Shown here in pieces: positions 8,895 to 17,325 of a DNA stretch of 57,322 nt (the first letter of the stretch is position 1; every line of letters starts with the position of its first letter). The notes under the pieces were generated by a model. That model saw only the letters and a program-made list of their open reading frames with translations, was not told the DNA's origin and did no database searches. The translations under genes and the position numbers were made by a program. The DNA is from Terriglobia bacterium (GTDB lineage: Bacteria; Acidobacteriota; Terriglobia; Terriglobales; Acidobacteriaceae): contig JAIQFF010000013.1 of the NCBI GenBank assembly GCA_020073395.1, positions 1 through 57,322 of the forward strand. Direction: 5' to 3'.

Positions 8895-10049
8895 TCATTC
8901 AGTCGAAAACTTGAACACGGTCTGCGAGTGGAAGGTCTTCCCCGGCCTCAAAATCGTTGACGGAAAGTCCGGATGGTTGGGCGAGTCCGGAAAATGTTGC
9001 GTCTCCAGGCAAAAGCCGTAACGCTGTTTATAGACGTGCCCGTTCTTCCCGGTAATCGTCCCATCCAGAAAATTGCCTGAGTAGAACTGCAATCCTGGCT
9101 CGGTGGTCAAGACCTCCAGCACTCGCCCGCTGGTGGGCTCGTGCACCATGGCGGCACGGGTCAGGCTGTTGTCCTTGCGGTTAATCACCCAGTTGTGATC
9201 GTAGCCGTGTCCCAGTACCAGCTGTTCGTAGTCGTTGTTGATGCGCGCGCCGATCGTTGTAGGCTTGCTGAAGTCCGTTGGCGTGCCCTGGACAGCTCGC
9301 AGCTCGCCGGTCGGGATCAGGGTCTTGTCCACCGGCGTAAACCGGTCCGCATTGAGCAGGAGATGGTGCCCAAGAATATCGCCGTTGCCTTCTCCAGCCA
9401 GATTGAAATAGGTGTGTTGGGAAAGATTGAGCGGGGTGGCCTTGTCGGTGGTCGCCTCGTAGTCCACAATCAACTGGTTGTCGTCGGTCAGCGTGTAGAT
9501 GACTTTGACTTTAAGATTGCCCGGATATCCCTCCTCGCCGTCTTTACTCAGGTAGCTGAAGCCAACTCCGACGCCTTTTCCGTTCTTGAACTCTTTTGCC
9601 TCCCAGAGTTGTTTGTTAAATCCGTTCAATCCGCCGTGCAGAGAGTTAGGGCCGTCATTTTTGGCCAGCGTATATTTCACACCGTCGAGGGTAAACGTGG
9701 CATGGGCAATGCGGTTGGCGTACCGTCCGACGATGGCGCCAAAATAGGTGGGATTCTGCAGATATCCGTCCACCTTGTCGTAGCCGAGAACAATGTCGCC
9801 CAGGTTGCCGCTCTTGTCCGGCACTCGCAGCGACACAATGATGCCACCGTAGTTGATGGCTCGTATTTCGAGGCCCTTTGAGTTGGTTAATGTAAACAGA
9901 TCGACCGGCCTCCCGTCCCCGGTTTGTCCGAACGATTCCTTACGAACCTGGTGTTTACCTTTTGCCGGCGCAGCCTCTCGTCCCATCACGGCGGAAACAA
10001 AGAGAGTAAGAAGCAGAATGTGAAGAATTGTCGCTTTATGGTTCATCAT
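8895..10049 (-). CDS. galM: Secreted aldose 1-epimerase (mutarotase)
   Basis: Interconverts alpha and beta anomers of galactose, glucose and related aldoses. The N-terminus (MNHKATILHILLLTLFVSAVMGREAA) is a signal peptide, so it acts outside the cytoplasm, as in many carbohydrate-scavenging bacteria. GalM motifs are IRAINYGGIIVSL, YFGAIVGRYANRIA, NDGPNSLHGGLNGF (first catalytic His), NLSQHTYFNLAG (second His), HGYDHNWVIN and GFCLETQHFPDSPNHPDFPS (catalytic Glu in LETQHFPD). Length, 384 residues, is normal for the exported form. It is divergent from the large secreted protein at 10254 and separated from trpC by about 100 bases. Confidence 0.93.
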   Translation of the reverse strand: MMNHKATILHILLLTLFVSAVMGREAAPAKGKHQVRKESFGQTGDGRPVDLFTLTNSKGLEIRAINYGGIIVSLRVPDKSGNLGDIVLGYDKVDGYLQNPTYFGAIVGRYANRIAHATFTLDGVKYTLAKNDGPNSLHGGLNGFNKQLWEAKEFKNGKGVGVGFSYLSKDGEEGYPGNLKVKVIYTLTDDNQLIVDYEATTDKATPLNLSQHTYFNLAGEGNGDILGHHLLLNADRFTPVDKTLIPTGELRAVQGTPTDFSKPTTIGARINNDYEQLVLGHGYDHNWVINRKDNSLTRAAMVHEPTSGRVLEVLTTEPGLQFYSGNFLDGTITGKNGHVYKQRYGFCLETQHFPDSPNHPDFPSTILRPGKTFHSQTVFKFSTE

Positions 10050-10253
10050 AGCTGGTTGCCGAAGCCATGGGCGTTCCCGCCGTTAAGGTTAGCACGCTCG
10101 GCACTCTCGGACATAATTTCTCGATGGTGAGGGGGCGTACTCCTCGTGCCTACGAAATCGAGTTCGGAGGCGCTTACTTTAGTGTGGCCTCGGACCTCAT
10201 TTTCTGCCCTTCCAGCGTCCCATCAACCGCTCGGAACCTCTTACAATAAAGGA

Positions 10254-12677
10254 ATGTTTCGTCGAGTCCATTTTTTGCAGCTGGCTTTCGTATTGCTCTC
10301 CGCTAGTTTGCTTCGGGCGGACACTGCGGCCTTTGATCTGGCTGGGCCAAGAATAGAAGTGAGGGTGACCCGAGCGGGAAAGACATTGCCCATTTCACTG
10401 GTGCCTAACCTGCAAGCGGGGGATCGCCTCTGGATCCATCCTGACATGCCGGAAGGGGAATCGGTGCGTTTCCTGATGATCCCTGCATTTCTGCGCGGAT
10501 CTACCAATCCGCCTCCCGAGAACTGGTTCACGAAAGTGGAAACGTGGAACAAACGCGTGCGCGAAGAGGGGATTGTGATCACAGTGCCGCCAGGGGCGCA
10601 ACAGGCGCTGATCTTCCTGGCTCCTCAAACCGGCGGCGATTTTGGCACCCTGCGGTCCGCGGTTCGAGGCAAGCCCGGAGCATTCGTGCGCGCCTCGCAG
10701 GACCTGAACCAGGCCAGTCTGGACCGCTCCCGTCTGGACAAATATTTGAATGCAGTCAAGGAAATGTCGGGTGGAGAGGCCAGCGCCCTGCGTGATCGGT
10801 CTGTGCTCCTGGCCCGAAGTCTCAACCTCAAGATCGATAATGATTGTTTCCAGAAGCCCAGGCAGCAGCAGGAATCGTGTCTCACCCAGAACCCCGATCA
10901 ACTGGTGCTTGATGATGGCCACAGCCAATCCATGGTGGCGGCACTTACCTCTGGAAGCGGACCTGATCTCATCGGGCAGCTGAGCACCACTCGACTGGCG
11001 GGCGGCGGCGCCTACAGTCCCTACGTCGGTGCGGTCGTGGATCTGGCGAAAATGATGGAGAGTTTTCATACTCCGGAGTACCGCTATATTCCGGCGCTGG
11101 CCCTGCCGCACCTGGGTGAACTGAATCTGAAGCTCAACAATCCGCCGTCGTTTCGCAAACCCATGTCCGTGATGGTGGTAAGTCTGCCGGCAGTGGAGGC
11201 GGCGCAACTGCCTCCGCTCCGTCCCGTGGATGCCAACCAAATGCTCTGTTTGGCAAAGCCTGACCTGTTGCTCGCGGCGGAAGGCGCTCCGGTAGTCTTC
11301 TCCACCGACTACGCCCACAGTGTGGTTTTGCATGTTACCGACAAGGCGGGTCGTGCGGTTGATTTGCCGGCCACGGCAGACGCGGCACGCGGTGGTTTTT
11401 CCATCGCTAACCGTACCGTGGCGGCAGACAAACTGGAAAGTGAAGTCAAAGGAACGCTTCGCGGCAACTGGGGCTTCGATTCCTTCGAGGGACCGGCCTT
11501 TCGCCTGCAAAATGCCCATCCGGCAAAGTGGGTCCTCGCCTCGGCTGACGAAAGCGCGCTGGTCGTAGGCCGCGAGGACACCCTGCATTTCAAATCGGAC
11601 GCCGCGGCCTGCGTCGAGGCAGTCACCCTGAAGAATGACAAAGGGAAATTGCTGAGGCCAACCTGGGCGTCACCGAAGGCCGATGAACTGGAACTGAAAG
11701 TTCCGCTCAAAGAAGAGCCTCCGGGAAAGATCACAATGCTGGTAAAGCAGTACGGTGCCGGCAAAGTGGATGAAGTCGCACTGCGCAGCTATTCCGAAGC
11801 CGCCAGCCTGGATACATTCTCAATCAATGCCGGCGATACTCAGGCAACGCTGATTGGAGCCCGGCTAGACGAAGTGGCTGGAGGAGAGGTTAACGGTATC
11901 CACTTCGCTCCGGCGGGGCTCGGGCGCGTGGACAACAAAGATGAACTTCGGCTGGCCACCGACGCCAAAGATATGTCCACGCTGCATGCCGGCGACAAAG
12001 TCATCGCTCACATAACTCTCAACGATGGCCGGGTGTTGAATGTTGAGACCGTCGTCAGTCCGCCACGCCCCAGAGTCACACTACTCAACAAAACCATTCA
12101 AGCAGGCCCGACGCCGTCCGCCATTCGGCTGGGCAATCAGGATGAATTGCCCCAGGACGGGAAGCTTTCCTTTTTTCTGAAAGCGGAAATCCCGGAAACA
12201 TTTCCGCGCTCGGAAAAGATCGAGGTGGCTACGGCGGACGCGTCGTACAGCGTGTCGCTGGGCCTGGATGACGGGACCCTGATTGCGCAGGATGCGCAAA
12301 CCGTAATGGCGGTTCTCGACCCGCTGAAGGGCCTCGGAGCTTCTGCCTTCGGCCCGCTTCGCTTCCGCGCAGTGAGCGGCAAATCCCAGGGGGACTGGCA
12401 ACCACTGGCAACCCTGGTTCGGTTGCCGACTCTTAAGGAAGTGCGTTGTCCTGAGAGTCCGGACCAGCAGTGCAATCTTTACGGAACCAACCTCTTTCTG
12501 ATCGGTGCGGTGGCTTCGGACCCTGAGTTCAAACGCTCGGTCCCGGTCCCCGTGGGCTTTGCGCAGTCAACTCTGAGCGTGCCGCGACCGAACGGGACCT
12601 TGCTCTACATTAAGCTGCGAGACGATCCCTCGGCGGTAAATCCGGTGTCTTTGCCGGTTTTACCCGCCCAGCCATAA
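10254..12677 (+). CDS. Large secreted protein of unknown function
   Basis: I do not recognise a named family. The protein is 807 residues, beginning MFRRVHFLQLAFVLLSASLLRADTAAF, a clear signal peptide with cleavage near ADT. An AAAGGA ribosome site ends two bases before the ATG at 10254, and the frame upstream (from 10146) lacks coding character. The mature part looks like several beta-rich domains: a first unit with ISLVPNLQAGDRLWIHPDMP, a Ser/Asp-rich stretch of about 150 residues with DDGHSQSMVAALTS, and a C-terminal series resembling Ig-like modules (GDTQATLIGARLDEV, ITLNDGRVLNVETVV). Cysteines are few and partly paired (RCPESPDQQC). It is probably periplasmic or surface-exposed. Divergent from galM; no operon partner. 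Confidence 0.75.
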   Translation: MFRRVHFLQLAFVLLSASLLRADTAAFDLAGPRIEVRVTRAGKTLPISLVPNLQAGDRLWIHPDMPEGESVRFLMIPAFLRGSTNPPPENWFTKVETWNKRVREEGIVITVPPGAQQALIFLAPQTGGDFGTLRSAVRGKPGAFVRASQDLNQASLDRSRLDKYLNAVKEMSGGEASALRDRSVLLARSLNLKIDNDCFQKPRQQQESCLTQNPDQLVLDDGHSQSMVAALTSGSGPDLIGQLSTTRLAGGGAYSPYVGAVVDLAKMMESFHTPEYRYIPALALPHLGELNLKLNNPPSFRKPMSVMVVSLPAVEAAQLPPLRPVDANQMLCLAKPDLLLAAEGAPVVFSTDYAHSVVLHVTDKAGRAVDLPATADAARGGFSIANRTVAADKLESEVKGTLRGNWGFDSFEGPAFRLQNAHPAKWVLASADESALVVGREDTLHFKSDAAACVEAVTLKNDKGKLLRPTWASPKADELELKVPLKEEPPGKITMLVKQYGAGKVDEVALRSYSEAASLDTFSINAGDTQATLIGARLDEVAGGEVNGIHFAPAGLGRVDNKDELRLATDAKDMSTLHAGDKVIAHITLNDGRVLNVETVVSPPRPRVTLLNKTIQAGPTPSAIRLGNQDELPQDGKLSFFLKAEIPETFPRSEKIEVATADASYSVSLGLDDGTLIAQDAQTVMAVLDPLKGLGASAFGPLRFRAVSGKSQGDWQPLATLVRLPTLKEVRCPESPDQQCNLYGTNLFLIGAVASDPEFKRSVPVPVGFAQSTLSVPRPNGTLLYIKLRDDPSAVNPVSLPVLPAQP

Positions 12678-12832
12678 CCCCACTCCGGACCCGGAAATGC
12701 CGGCCGGCCTGAAGCCGCCGATGCCCGCACTCGGGCCCGAGTAGCGGACTTCGGCGATCTAAAAAAATTCGGTACAGGTTTCAACCGGGTCTGATAATGA
12801 GTTAAACTTGGAGCATCTGATTTACGCCGATC

Positions 12833-13114
12833 ATGAGAGGAAAGTTCCTACGAACGCTGGTTGTGGTTCTCGCCGCCTTTGCCGCGATGTTCCTGGCGAT
12901 GAATCACGACGATCTCAGGGAATTTGATACTGCGTATATCCAAAGGGAAGGGTTGAAAGAGTCCGCAGGAAGCCTTCTGGCTCAATCGGACCGGGAGGCG
13001 GCATATTTCCCGCGTATCGCTTCCTCAAGCAAGAGCAGATACGTGGAGAGGTCTGCGCCGGTCACACCCTCTCCAACTTTGTCTGCTTTCTCCACCTGCG
13101 TTCTTCGTTGCTGA
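12833..13114 (+). CDS. Possible small membrane-anchored protein (weak call)
   Basis: A 93-codon frame starting MRGKFLRTLVVVLAAFAAMFLAMNHDD, a convincing hydrophobic anchor or signal segment followed by a charged stretch to about residue 50. The rest (rich in Ser, Pro, Thr) has no coding character, and no clear ribosome site precedes the ATG, so the call is weak. If real, it may be the first member of a small group with the 78-residue protein and the Flp pilin downstream. Confidence 0.35.
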   Translation: MRGKFLRTLVVVLAAFAAMFLAMNHDDLREFDTAYIQREGLKESAGSLLAQSDREAAYFPRIASSSKSRYVERSAPVTPSPTLSAFSTCVLRC

Positions 13115-13223
13115 GACTTATCGCCCCGTAACGTGAGCCCCGGAAACCTGCAGTGCTTGGCCTCGCAGGATTTCCCCACCATCCGTTCGCCAGCCCAATC
13201 TCAATTCGAGGAGAAGCTTTCTC

Positions 13224-13460
13224 ATGCAAATAGTCTCGAATGCAAGTACTCAAATCAAATGGAAGCAGGCTTTTCAGGATGCCGTGTTTGAGTTGGATCC
13301 GACGCGTCTGCTGCCGAAACTGGAAAGAGCGCAGAAGGCCATTGAAGACCGGCTCTCTGAAGTACGTTCTGGCGATAGTACAGTTCCACGGGAACTGATG
13401 GAACTCGAAGACGCCCAACGCACCATTCGATACCTGGCGAAGCACGAGCTGCCAGCCTGA
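13224..13460 (+). CDS. Small helical protein of unknown function (78 aa)
   Basis: Unrecognised 78-residue protein, probably entirely alpha-helical and cytoplasmic: no signal, no cysteine, with a charged helix DPTRLLPKLERAQKAIEDRLSEV and a second, RELMELEDAQRTIRYLAKHEL. A GAGGAG ribosome-site-like sequence lies about 11 bases before the ATG. A strong intrinsic terminator follows 10 bases after the stop, supporting an expressed unit. The next gene is an orphan Flp pilin. Similar short helical proteins are common and often unannotated; no function is claimed. Confidence 0.65.
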   Translation: MQIVSNASTQIKWKQAFQDAVFELDPTRLLPKLERAQKAIEDRLSEVRSGDSTVPRELMELEDAQRTIRYLAKHELPA

Positions 13461-13470
13461 AACAAGTATA

Positions 13471-13518
13471 CGTTGGCTGGGGCGGAAGAAGATCGTCCGC
13501 TTTCAGCCAACGTTTTCT
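13471..13518 (+). terminator. Intrinsic terminator between the 78-aa gene and the pilin gene
   Basis: Outer stem CGTTGGCTG (13471-13479) pairs perfectly with CAGCCAACG (13504-13512); an inner stem GCGGA/TCCGC stacks inside it; TTTTCTT follows at once. This is a textbook rho-independent terminator for the upstream gene. Because it lies about 50 bases ahead of the pilin start, it could also separate or attenuate pilin transcription. Confidence 0.8.
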
Positions 13519-13568
13519 TCAACCCGGCGCTTGCGAGAGCGAACAATTTCTAATGTGAAAGGAATGCC

Positions 13569-13733
13569 ATGACTGATTTCTCTTTAAGACTCTGGAGTGA
13601 TGACGAGGGCCAGGATATTGCGGAATACGCCGTGATGCTGGCTGTGATCCTGGTATTGGTGGTGGGCACGATTCGCCTGGTGGGCTCAAACGCAAACAAC
13701 GTCTTCTCATCGGCCGCCAGTTCGATTCAGTGA
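13569..13733 (+). CDS. Flp/Fap-type pilin subunit (54 aa)
   Basis: A tiny type IVb (Flp) prepilin. The frame reads MTDFSLRLWSDDEGQDIAEY, then a continuous hydrophobic helix (AVMLAVILVLVVGTIRLVG), then a short polar tail ending SSAASSIQ. The segment DEGQDIAEYAVMLAVIL matches the Flp hallmark: Gly before the mature N-terminus, Glu at +5 and an adjacent Tyr, where TadV-like prepilin peptidase cuts. AAAGGA lies about six bases before the ATG at 13569; an ATG five bases earlier meets a stop after two codons. No tad assembly genes are within the window, so the pilin must be served by a distant locus. The role (adhesion or pilus subunit) follows from the family. Confidence 0.88.
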   Translation: MTDFSLRLWSDDEGQDIAEYAVMLAVILVLVVGTIRLVGSNANNVFSSAASSIQ

Positions 13734-13880
13734 TCCGCGGGGCGGAAGGGAAGGCCGCCGTGCTCGACTTCCAGCGTGCCGACTTTTGAAATTTGTTCCG
13801 GGGCTGCGACCGGAAACCAAACGTGGCAGGATGTTGCCGGGAGCGGCCGATTAGATAACCGTTATATCAGTGCAAAATAG

Positions 13881-13967
13881 TGGTGCCATCGAAGGGACTC
13901 GAACCCCCACACCCTTGCGAGTACATGGACCTGAACCATGCGCGTCTGCCAATTCCGCCACGATGGC
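13881..13967 (-). tRNA. tRNA-Leu (anticodon CAG)
   Basis: Reads on the minus strand as an 87-base class II tRNA starting GCCATCGTGGCGGAATTGGC, with an acceptor stem GCCATCG/CGATGGC and an encoded CCA end. The anticodon arm is CATGG-TTCAGGT-CCATG, giving anticodon CAG. A long variable arm follows, then the T arm GGGGGTTCGAGTCCC. CAG decodes CTG, the major leucine codon in this GC-rich genome. Confidence 0.96.
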
Positions 13968-14070
13968 AAGAAAGACTGGGATGCGGCATTTTCTTCGAGG
14001 CCGCCTTCCAGGAAGGACTGCAAGTAATATTCTACAGGGGCAGCGCAGACTGTTCAAACTCCGGACTGCC

Positions 14071-14292
14071 ATGGAAGATTCCGCCAAGCCGGTCGATGTG
14101 ATCGCCAATCTCCGTGTCCTGGCCCACGATCTCAGCAATTCGCTGGAGACGGTCCTGCAGGCCGCCTATCTTTTGCAAGAGGCAAAGCTCGACGGCCGGG
14201 AAAAGAAATGGGCGCAGATGATTGACGTCGCTGCGCGCGACGCAGCCCGTATCAATCGCGAGATCAGGAAAATACTGAACGGGAAAGGCTAA
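14071..14292 (+). CDS. Free-standing histidine-kinase dimerisation-like domain (73 aa)
   Basis: A 73-residue protein starting at the ATG at 14071 (MEDSAKPVDVIANLRVLAHD). The segment NLRVLAHDLSNSLETVLQAA resembles the H-box of histidine kinases (H-D/E-L-x-N-x-L), with a candidate phospho-acceptor His at about residue 19. It is followed by a second amphipathic helix, KKWAQMIDVAARDAARINREI, matching the two-helix DHp hairpin. No ATP-binding domain follows. The longer frame from 13870 runs through the tRNA gene and is discarded upstream of this ATG. It could be a phosphotransfer protein, a kinase inhibitor or a dimerisation module; the first two are conjecture. Confidence 0.6.
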   Translation: MEDSAKPVDVIANLRVLAHDLSNSLETVLQAAYLLQEAKLDGREKKWAQMIDVAARDAARINREIRKILNGKG

Positions 14293-14512
14293 TCGCTGCT
14301 CGTTGGTCCTTGGTTGTCATCCTGAGCGTGAAGTCGAAGGACCCCTATCATCGCGATGATCGTGCCCGGAGTTGGAAACGCATAGGTCCGCAAGGAAGCG
14401 AATGAATGAAGCAGGTGGCGGTCCTTCGACTCTGAGGCTGCTTCGCGTTGCGAAGCATCCACGCCGCTCAGGATGACAACTGGAGGCCAACGACCAACGG
14501 CCAACGACGCTT

Positions 14513-14938
14513 TTATCCTTCCAGCTTCGCCGTCATCGTGATATTTGCCTTCAGCAACTTGGACACGGGGCACCCGCTCTTGGCATTTTCCGCGGCTTTT
14601 TGAAACGCCGCGTTGTCCGCGCCCGGCACGCGCCCCACGACGTCGAGATGGACGGTGGTGATGGCCCATCCCGAGTCAAGCTTTTCCAGGGTCAGCGTGG
14701 CCGTGGTCTCGATGCTCGAGGCGGTAAGATTGGCGGCGCCCAATTGTCCGGAAAGTGCCATGGAAAAGCATCCGGCATGCGCCGCGGCGATCAGTTCTTC
14801 CGGATTGGTTCCAGGCGTGTTTTCAAAACGAGTGGCAAACGAGTAAGGCGTATTGGACAACACGCCGCTGCTGGACGAAACTACTCCTTTGCCGTCTTTA
14901 AGACCGCCCTTCCATATTGCGCTTGCCTTGCGTTGCAT
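14513..14938 (-). CDS. osmC: OsmC family peroxiredoxin
   Basis: Reduces organic hydroperoxides with two active-site cysteines. 141 residues, starting MQRKASAIWKGGLKDGKGVV as in the OsmC subgroup. The motifs TPGTNPEELIAAAHAGCFSMALS (first Cys near residue 57) and AENAKSGCPVSKLL (second Cys near 123) are the expected pair. The ATG at 14938 is used: the frame runs on upstream but through repeat DNA. It faces the DHp-like protein and is expressed alone. Stress-response function is from the family. Confidence 0.93.
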   Translation of the reverse strand: MQRKASAIWKGGLKDGKGVVSSSSGVLSNTPYSFATRFENTPGTNPEELIAAAHAGCFSMALSGQLGAANLTASSIETTATLTLEKLDSGWAITTVHLDVVGRVPGADNAAFQKAAENAKSGCPVSKLLKANITMTAKLEG

Positions 14939-15021
14939 GCGACTCTCCTGATCTCTTGAAGTCAATTGCGTCTGATCATTGTAGACGCAGGCGAGGCCGG
15001 ATGTCAGGCGGCGCCAAGCCT

Positions 15022-15177
15022 GTGTGGCGCGGGCGTCCCCGCCCGCGGCTCTTGAGGTTGAGGATCGACTCTTGGGGGGAGACGGCGCCGCCGTTTTTCG
15101 AGGCTGAAGATCGACTCTTGGGGAGGTGGCGCCGAGGTCTGACGTTGCGCCCAGCGCTCGCGGGGGGGGCGCCACAC
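15022..15177. repeat. Dispersed palindromic element, copy 1
   Basis: Bounded by inverted termini GTGTGGCGC (15022-15030) and GCGCCACAC (15169-15177). Just inside the left end is a GC hairpin (gcgggcg...cgcccgc), followed by ggctcttgaggttgagg and two direct copies of a GATCGACTCTTGGGG-like unit (near 15064 and 15109). No protein is evident. The same layout recurs around ilvA. Confidence 0.6.
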
Positions 15178-15184
15178 CGCATTG

Positions 15185-15619
15185 TTATTTCAGCGCAGAC
15201 AGGTCGCTGTTCCAGCAGTTCGTTGTCATCAGCCAGATCCCAAGCCGGCGCCAGACCTGCACAAACTTGCCCCGATCAGCAACGGTCGTACCATTCGCCT
15301 GCTGGACGGCAACCGTGTAACGCCCTATTTCTACCGCCATATCGCCCGACTCCTCGACCCGAGTCGTTTCCAGACGAAGATTCTCGTATCCGGCTTCGCC
15401 GAGCTTGCGAAGCATCAACTCGATCGGTTTCTGTCCCTGCACCGCTTCGCGCTGTGGCGGCATCAGGAACCCGTCGGAAGTAAATAGGGCTGCCGCCTGA
15501 TCGTAGTTTCCGGTATTGAAAGCAGTGGCAAAATCCTGCGTGAGTCCTCGTACCGCGGACTGCACATCCAGCCATGAATTGACCGTTGAGGTGCTACCAG
15601 ATGAAGACCGGTACATCAA
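15185..15619 (-). CDS. NTF2-like/DUF4440 (SnoaL-type) protein
   Basis: A 144-residue protein of the SgcJ/EcaC/DUF4440 type of the NTF2-like fold, a small cone-shaped ligand-binding or dimer domain. The family pattern is visible: VQSAVRGLTQDFATAFNTGNYDQAAALFTSDGFLMPP at residues about 20-57, RKLGEAGYENLRLETTRVEESGDMAVEIGRYTVAV, and a C-terminal strand GKFVQVWRRLGIWLMTTNCWNSD. There is no signal peptide. It is flanked by two stretches of repeat DNA, so it is a monocistron. Family members include enzymes and binding proteins; which this is cannot be told. Confidence 0.85.
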   Translation of the reverse strand: MMYRSSSGSTSTVNSWLDVQSAVRGLTQDFATAFNTGNYDQAAALFTSDGFLMPPQREAVQGQKPIELMLRKLGEAGYENLRLETTRVEESGDMAVEIGRYTVAVQQANGTTVADRGKFVQVWRRLGIWLMTTNCWNSDLSALK

Positions 15620-15924
15620 ACTACCTCCGGGAGAGGGACTAGCAGACGGCGCAATGCTTTCCAGGTTGCGGCGTCGGTTGCCGCGATTCTAACCCAAAGC
15701 CATGTGGAAAAGTTTCCCGCTTCCGCTCACGTGGGGCAGATGTCCTCATCTGCCCGGCAGGAGCGAAGCTCCGCAAGATCTGCCGAGAAAACTGGCGAGC
15801 CTCGCTCGCCCACCCGGACGAAGGCGTCGGGGCCTACGCAGGCCGTGTCACAATCACGACAGATTCGGAGTTATCATCAAGTGCAGACGGTTTGTTGAAC
15901 TCCGGCCGTCTGCGGGGACACTCT
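15620..15924. other. Non-coding stretch with stacked hairpins upstream of the MBL-rhodanese gene
   Basis: No credible gene. Three strong hairpins lie in a row: GGGCAGATG-tcct-CATCTGCCC at 15734-15755, GGAGC-gaa-GCTCC near 15760-15772, and GGCGAGC-ctc-GCTCGCC near 15792-15808. None ends in a T-run. They look like a dispersed palindromic repeat rather than a terminator. The remaining DNA shows nothing identifiable. Confidence 0.5.
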
Positions 15925-17316
15925 ATGTATTTCGAACAGTTCTATCTCGGTTGCCTGGCTCATGCTTCGTATATGCTCGGGTCCGAAGGCGAGGCGGTCG
16001 TTGTCGATCCCCAGCGGGACGTAGATCTCTATCTGAAGGCCGCCGAGGAAAACGGTCTTACTATTCGTCACATTTTTGAGACCCACTTGCACGCCGATTT
16101 TGTCTCTGGCCACAAGGAACTCGCCGCCCGTACCGGAGCCCAGATTTATTTCGGCGCCCAGGCCGGGGCAAAATTCCCACATGTGGCGGTTCACGATGGT
16201 TTCGAGCTGCGTTTCGGCAAGGCCCGGATTAAGGTTCTCGAAACTCCGGGGCACACTCTGGAGAGCATTTGTCTCCTAGTTACTGATGACGAGAAGCCGC
16301 TAGAGCCGTGGGCCGCATTGACCGGGGACACGTTGTTTATCGGCGACGTCGGCCGTCCCGACCTTTCCCGGACCCTTACGCCCCAGCAATTGGCGGGCAT
16401 GCTCTACGACAGCCTGCATGACAAACTCCTAAAACTGCCGGACGAAGTGCTCGTGTATCCTGCCCACGGCGCAGGTTCGCTGTGCGGCCGCAACATGCGC
16501 GCCGAGCGCTCGTCCACGATTGGCACCGAGCGCCTAACCAACTACGCTCTGCAAATCCAGAGCCGCGAGGAGTTCATCAGGCAGATGACCAGCAATCTGC
16601 CTGCGCGTCCCGAATATTTCCTGCAGGATGCGGAGATCAATCGCGGAGGGGCGCCTGCGCTCTCCGATTTGCCGGAACTTAAAGCAATCTCGCCCGTAGA
16701 ACTGAAGACCATGCTGGAAGAAGGTGTGATCGCGCTGGATATCCGCCCCGGAGAGCAGTTTGCCGCCGGCCATGTGCCCGGCTCCGTCAACATTCCTTTG
16801 TCGGGACAATTCGCTTCCTGGGCGGGAACGATTCTCGGTTTGTCATCACGTCCCGTGCTCATCGCCGATGCGCCGGAGCAGTTGACGGAAGCCCGCCTCC
16901 GCCTGGCCAGGGTTGGCATCGAAGTGGAACGCGGGTACCTGGAAGGCGGCGTCGCAGGCTGGAAGCGGGCCGGACTTGATCTGGCAACGCTGCGCGAGAT
17001 TAGCGTCCAGGAGTTGCAGCAGCAGCTGGCAAAAAACAGAGTGCGGGCGCTCGACGTGCGCCGCGAAGCAGAATGGATGGCAGGTCACATTGACGAAGCG
17101 GCGTGGTGGCCCCTGGACCGCTTCCGGATATCTCCTCCGGAGGTTGACCTCAATATTCCGCTGGCGGTCCACTGCCAGAGCGGCTATCGCAGCATGATAG
17201 CCTGCAGTCTGCTGCAGCGGGCGGGCTTTCAGAATGTCATCAACGTTCGCGGCGGATTTGGCGCCTGGCAGGAGGCAAAATTGCCCGTGGCGACAGGTGC
17301 GCCGGTAGAGGCATAG
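15925..17316 (+). CDS. MBL-fold hydrolase with two rhodanese domains
   Basis: A persulfide-dioxygenase-like (ETHE1/BlhA group) beta-lactamase-fold protein followed by two rhodanese domains, linked to sulfide and persulfide metabolism. 463 residues from the ATG at 15925 (MYFEQFYLGCLAHASY). The MBL domain (about 1-230) has THLHADFVSGH, ETPGHTLES, LTGDTLFIGDVGRPDL and VYPAHGAGSLCG, the iron ligands of this group. Rhodanese 1 (about 255-350) has LDIRPGEQFAAGHVPGSVNIPL but no active-site Cys (VLIADAPEQ). Rhodanese 2 (about 360-455) has LDVRREAEWMAGHI and the catalytic loop HCQSGYRS. It probably oxidises glutathione or bacillithiol persulfide; the thiol partner is unknown. Stacked hairpins precede it and a repeat element follows. 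Confidence 0.9.
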   Translation: MYFEQFYLGCLAHASYMLGSEGEAVVVDPQRDVDLYLKAAEENGLTIRHIFETHLHADFVSGHKELAARTGAQIYFGAQAGAKFPHVAVHDGFELRFGKARIKVLETPGHTLESICLLVTDDEKPLEPWAALTGDTLFIGDVGRPDLSRTLTPQQLAGMLYDSLHDKLLKLPDEVLVYPAHGAGSLCGRNMRAERSSTIGTERLTNYALQIQSREEFIRQMTSNLPARPEYFLQDAEINRGGAPALSDLPELKAISPVELKTMLEEGVIALDIRPGEQFAAGHVPGSVNIPLSGQFASWAGTILGLSSRPVLIADAPEQLTEARLRLARVGIEVERGYLEGGVAGWKRAGLDLATLREISVQELQQQLAKNRVRALDVRREAEWMAGHIDEAAWWPLDRFRISPPEVDLNIPLAVHCQSGYRSMIACSLLQRAGFQNVINVRGGFGAWQEAKLPVATGAPVEA

Positions 17317-17325
17317 GCTAGCTGG

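Noticed and set aside
10395..11588. 397-codon minus-strand frame
   Set aside because: Shadow of the secreted protein, which has signal peptide and ribosome site.
13870..14070. N-terminal extension of the DHp-like protein
   Set aside because: It would translate the antisense of tRNA-Leu.
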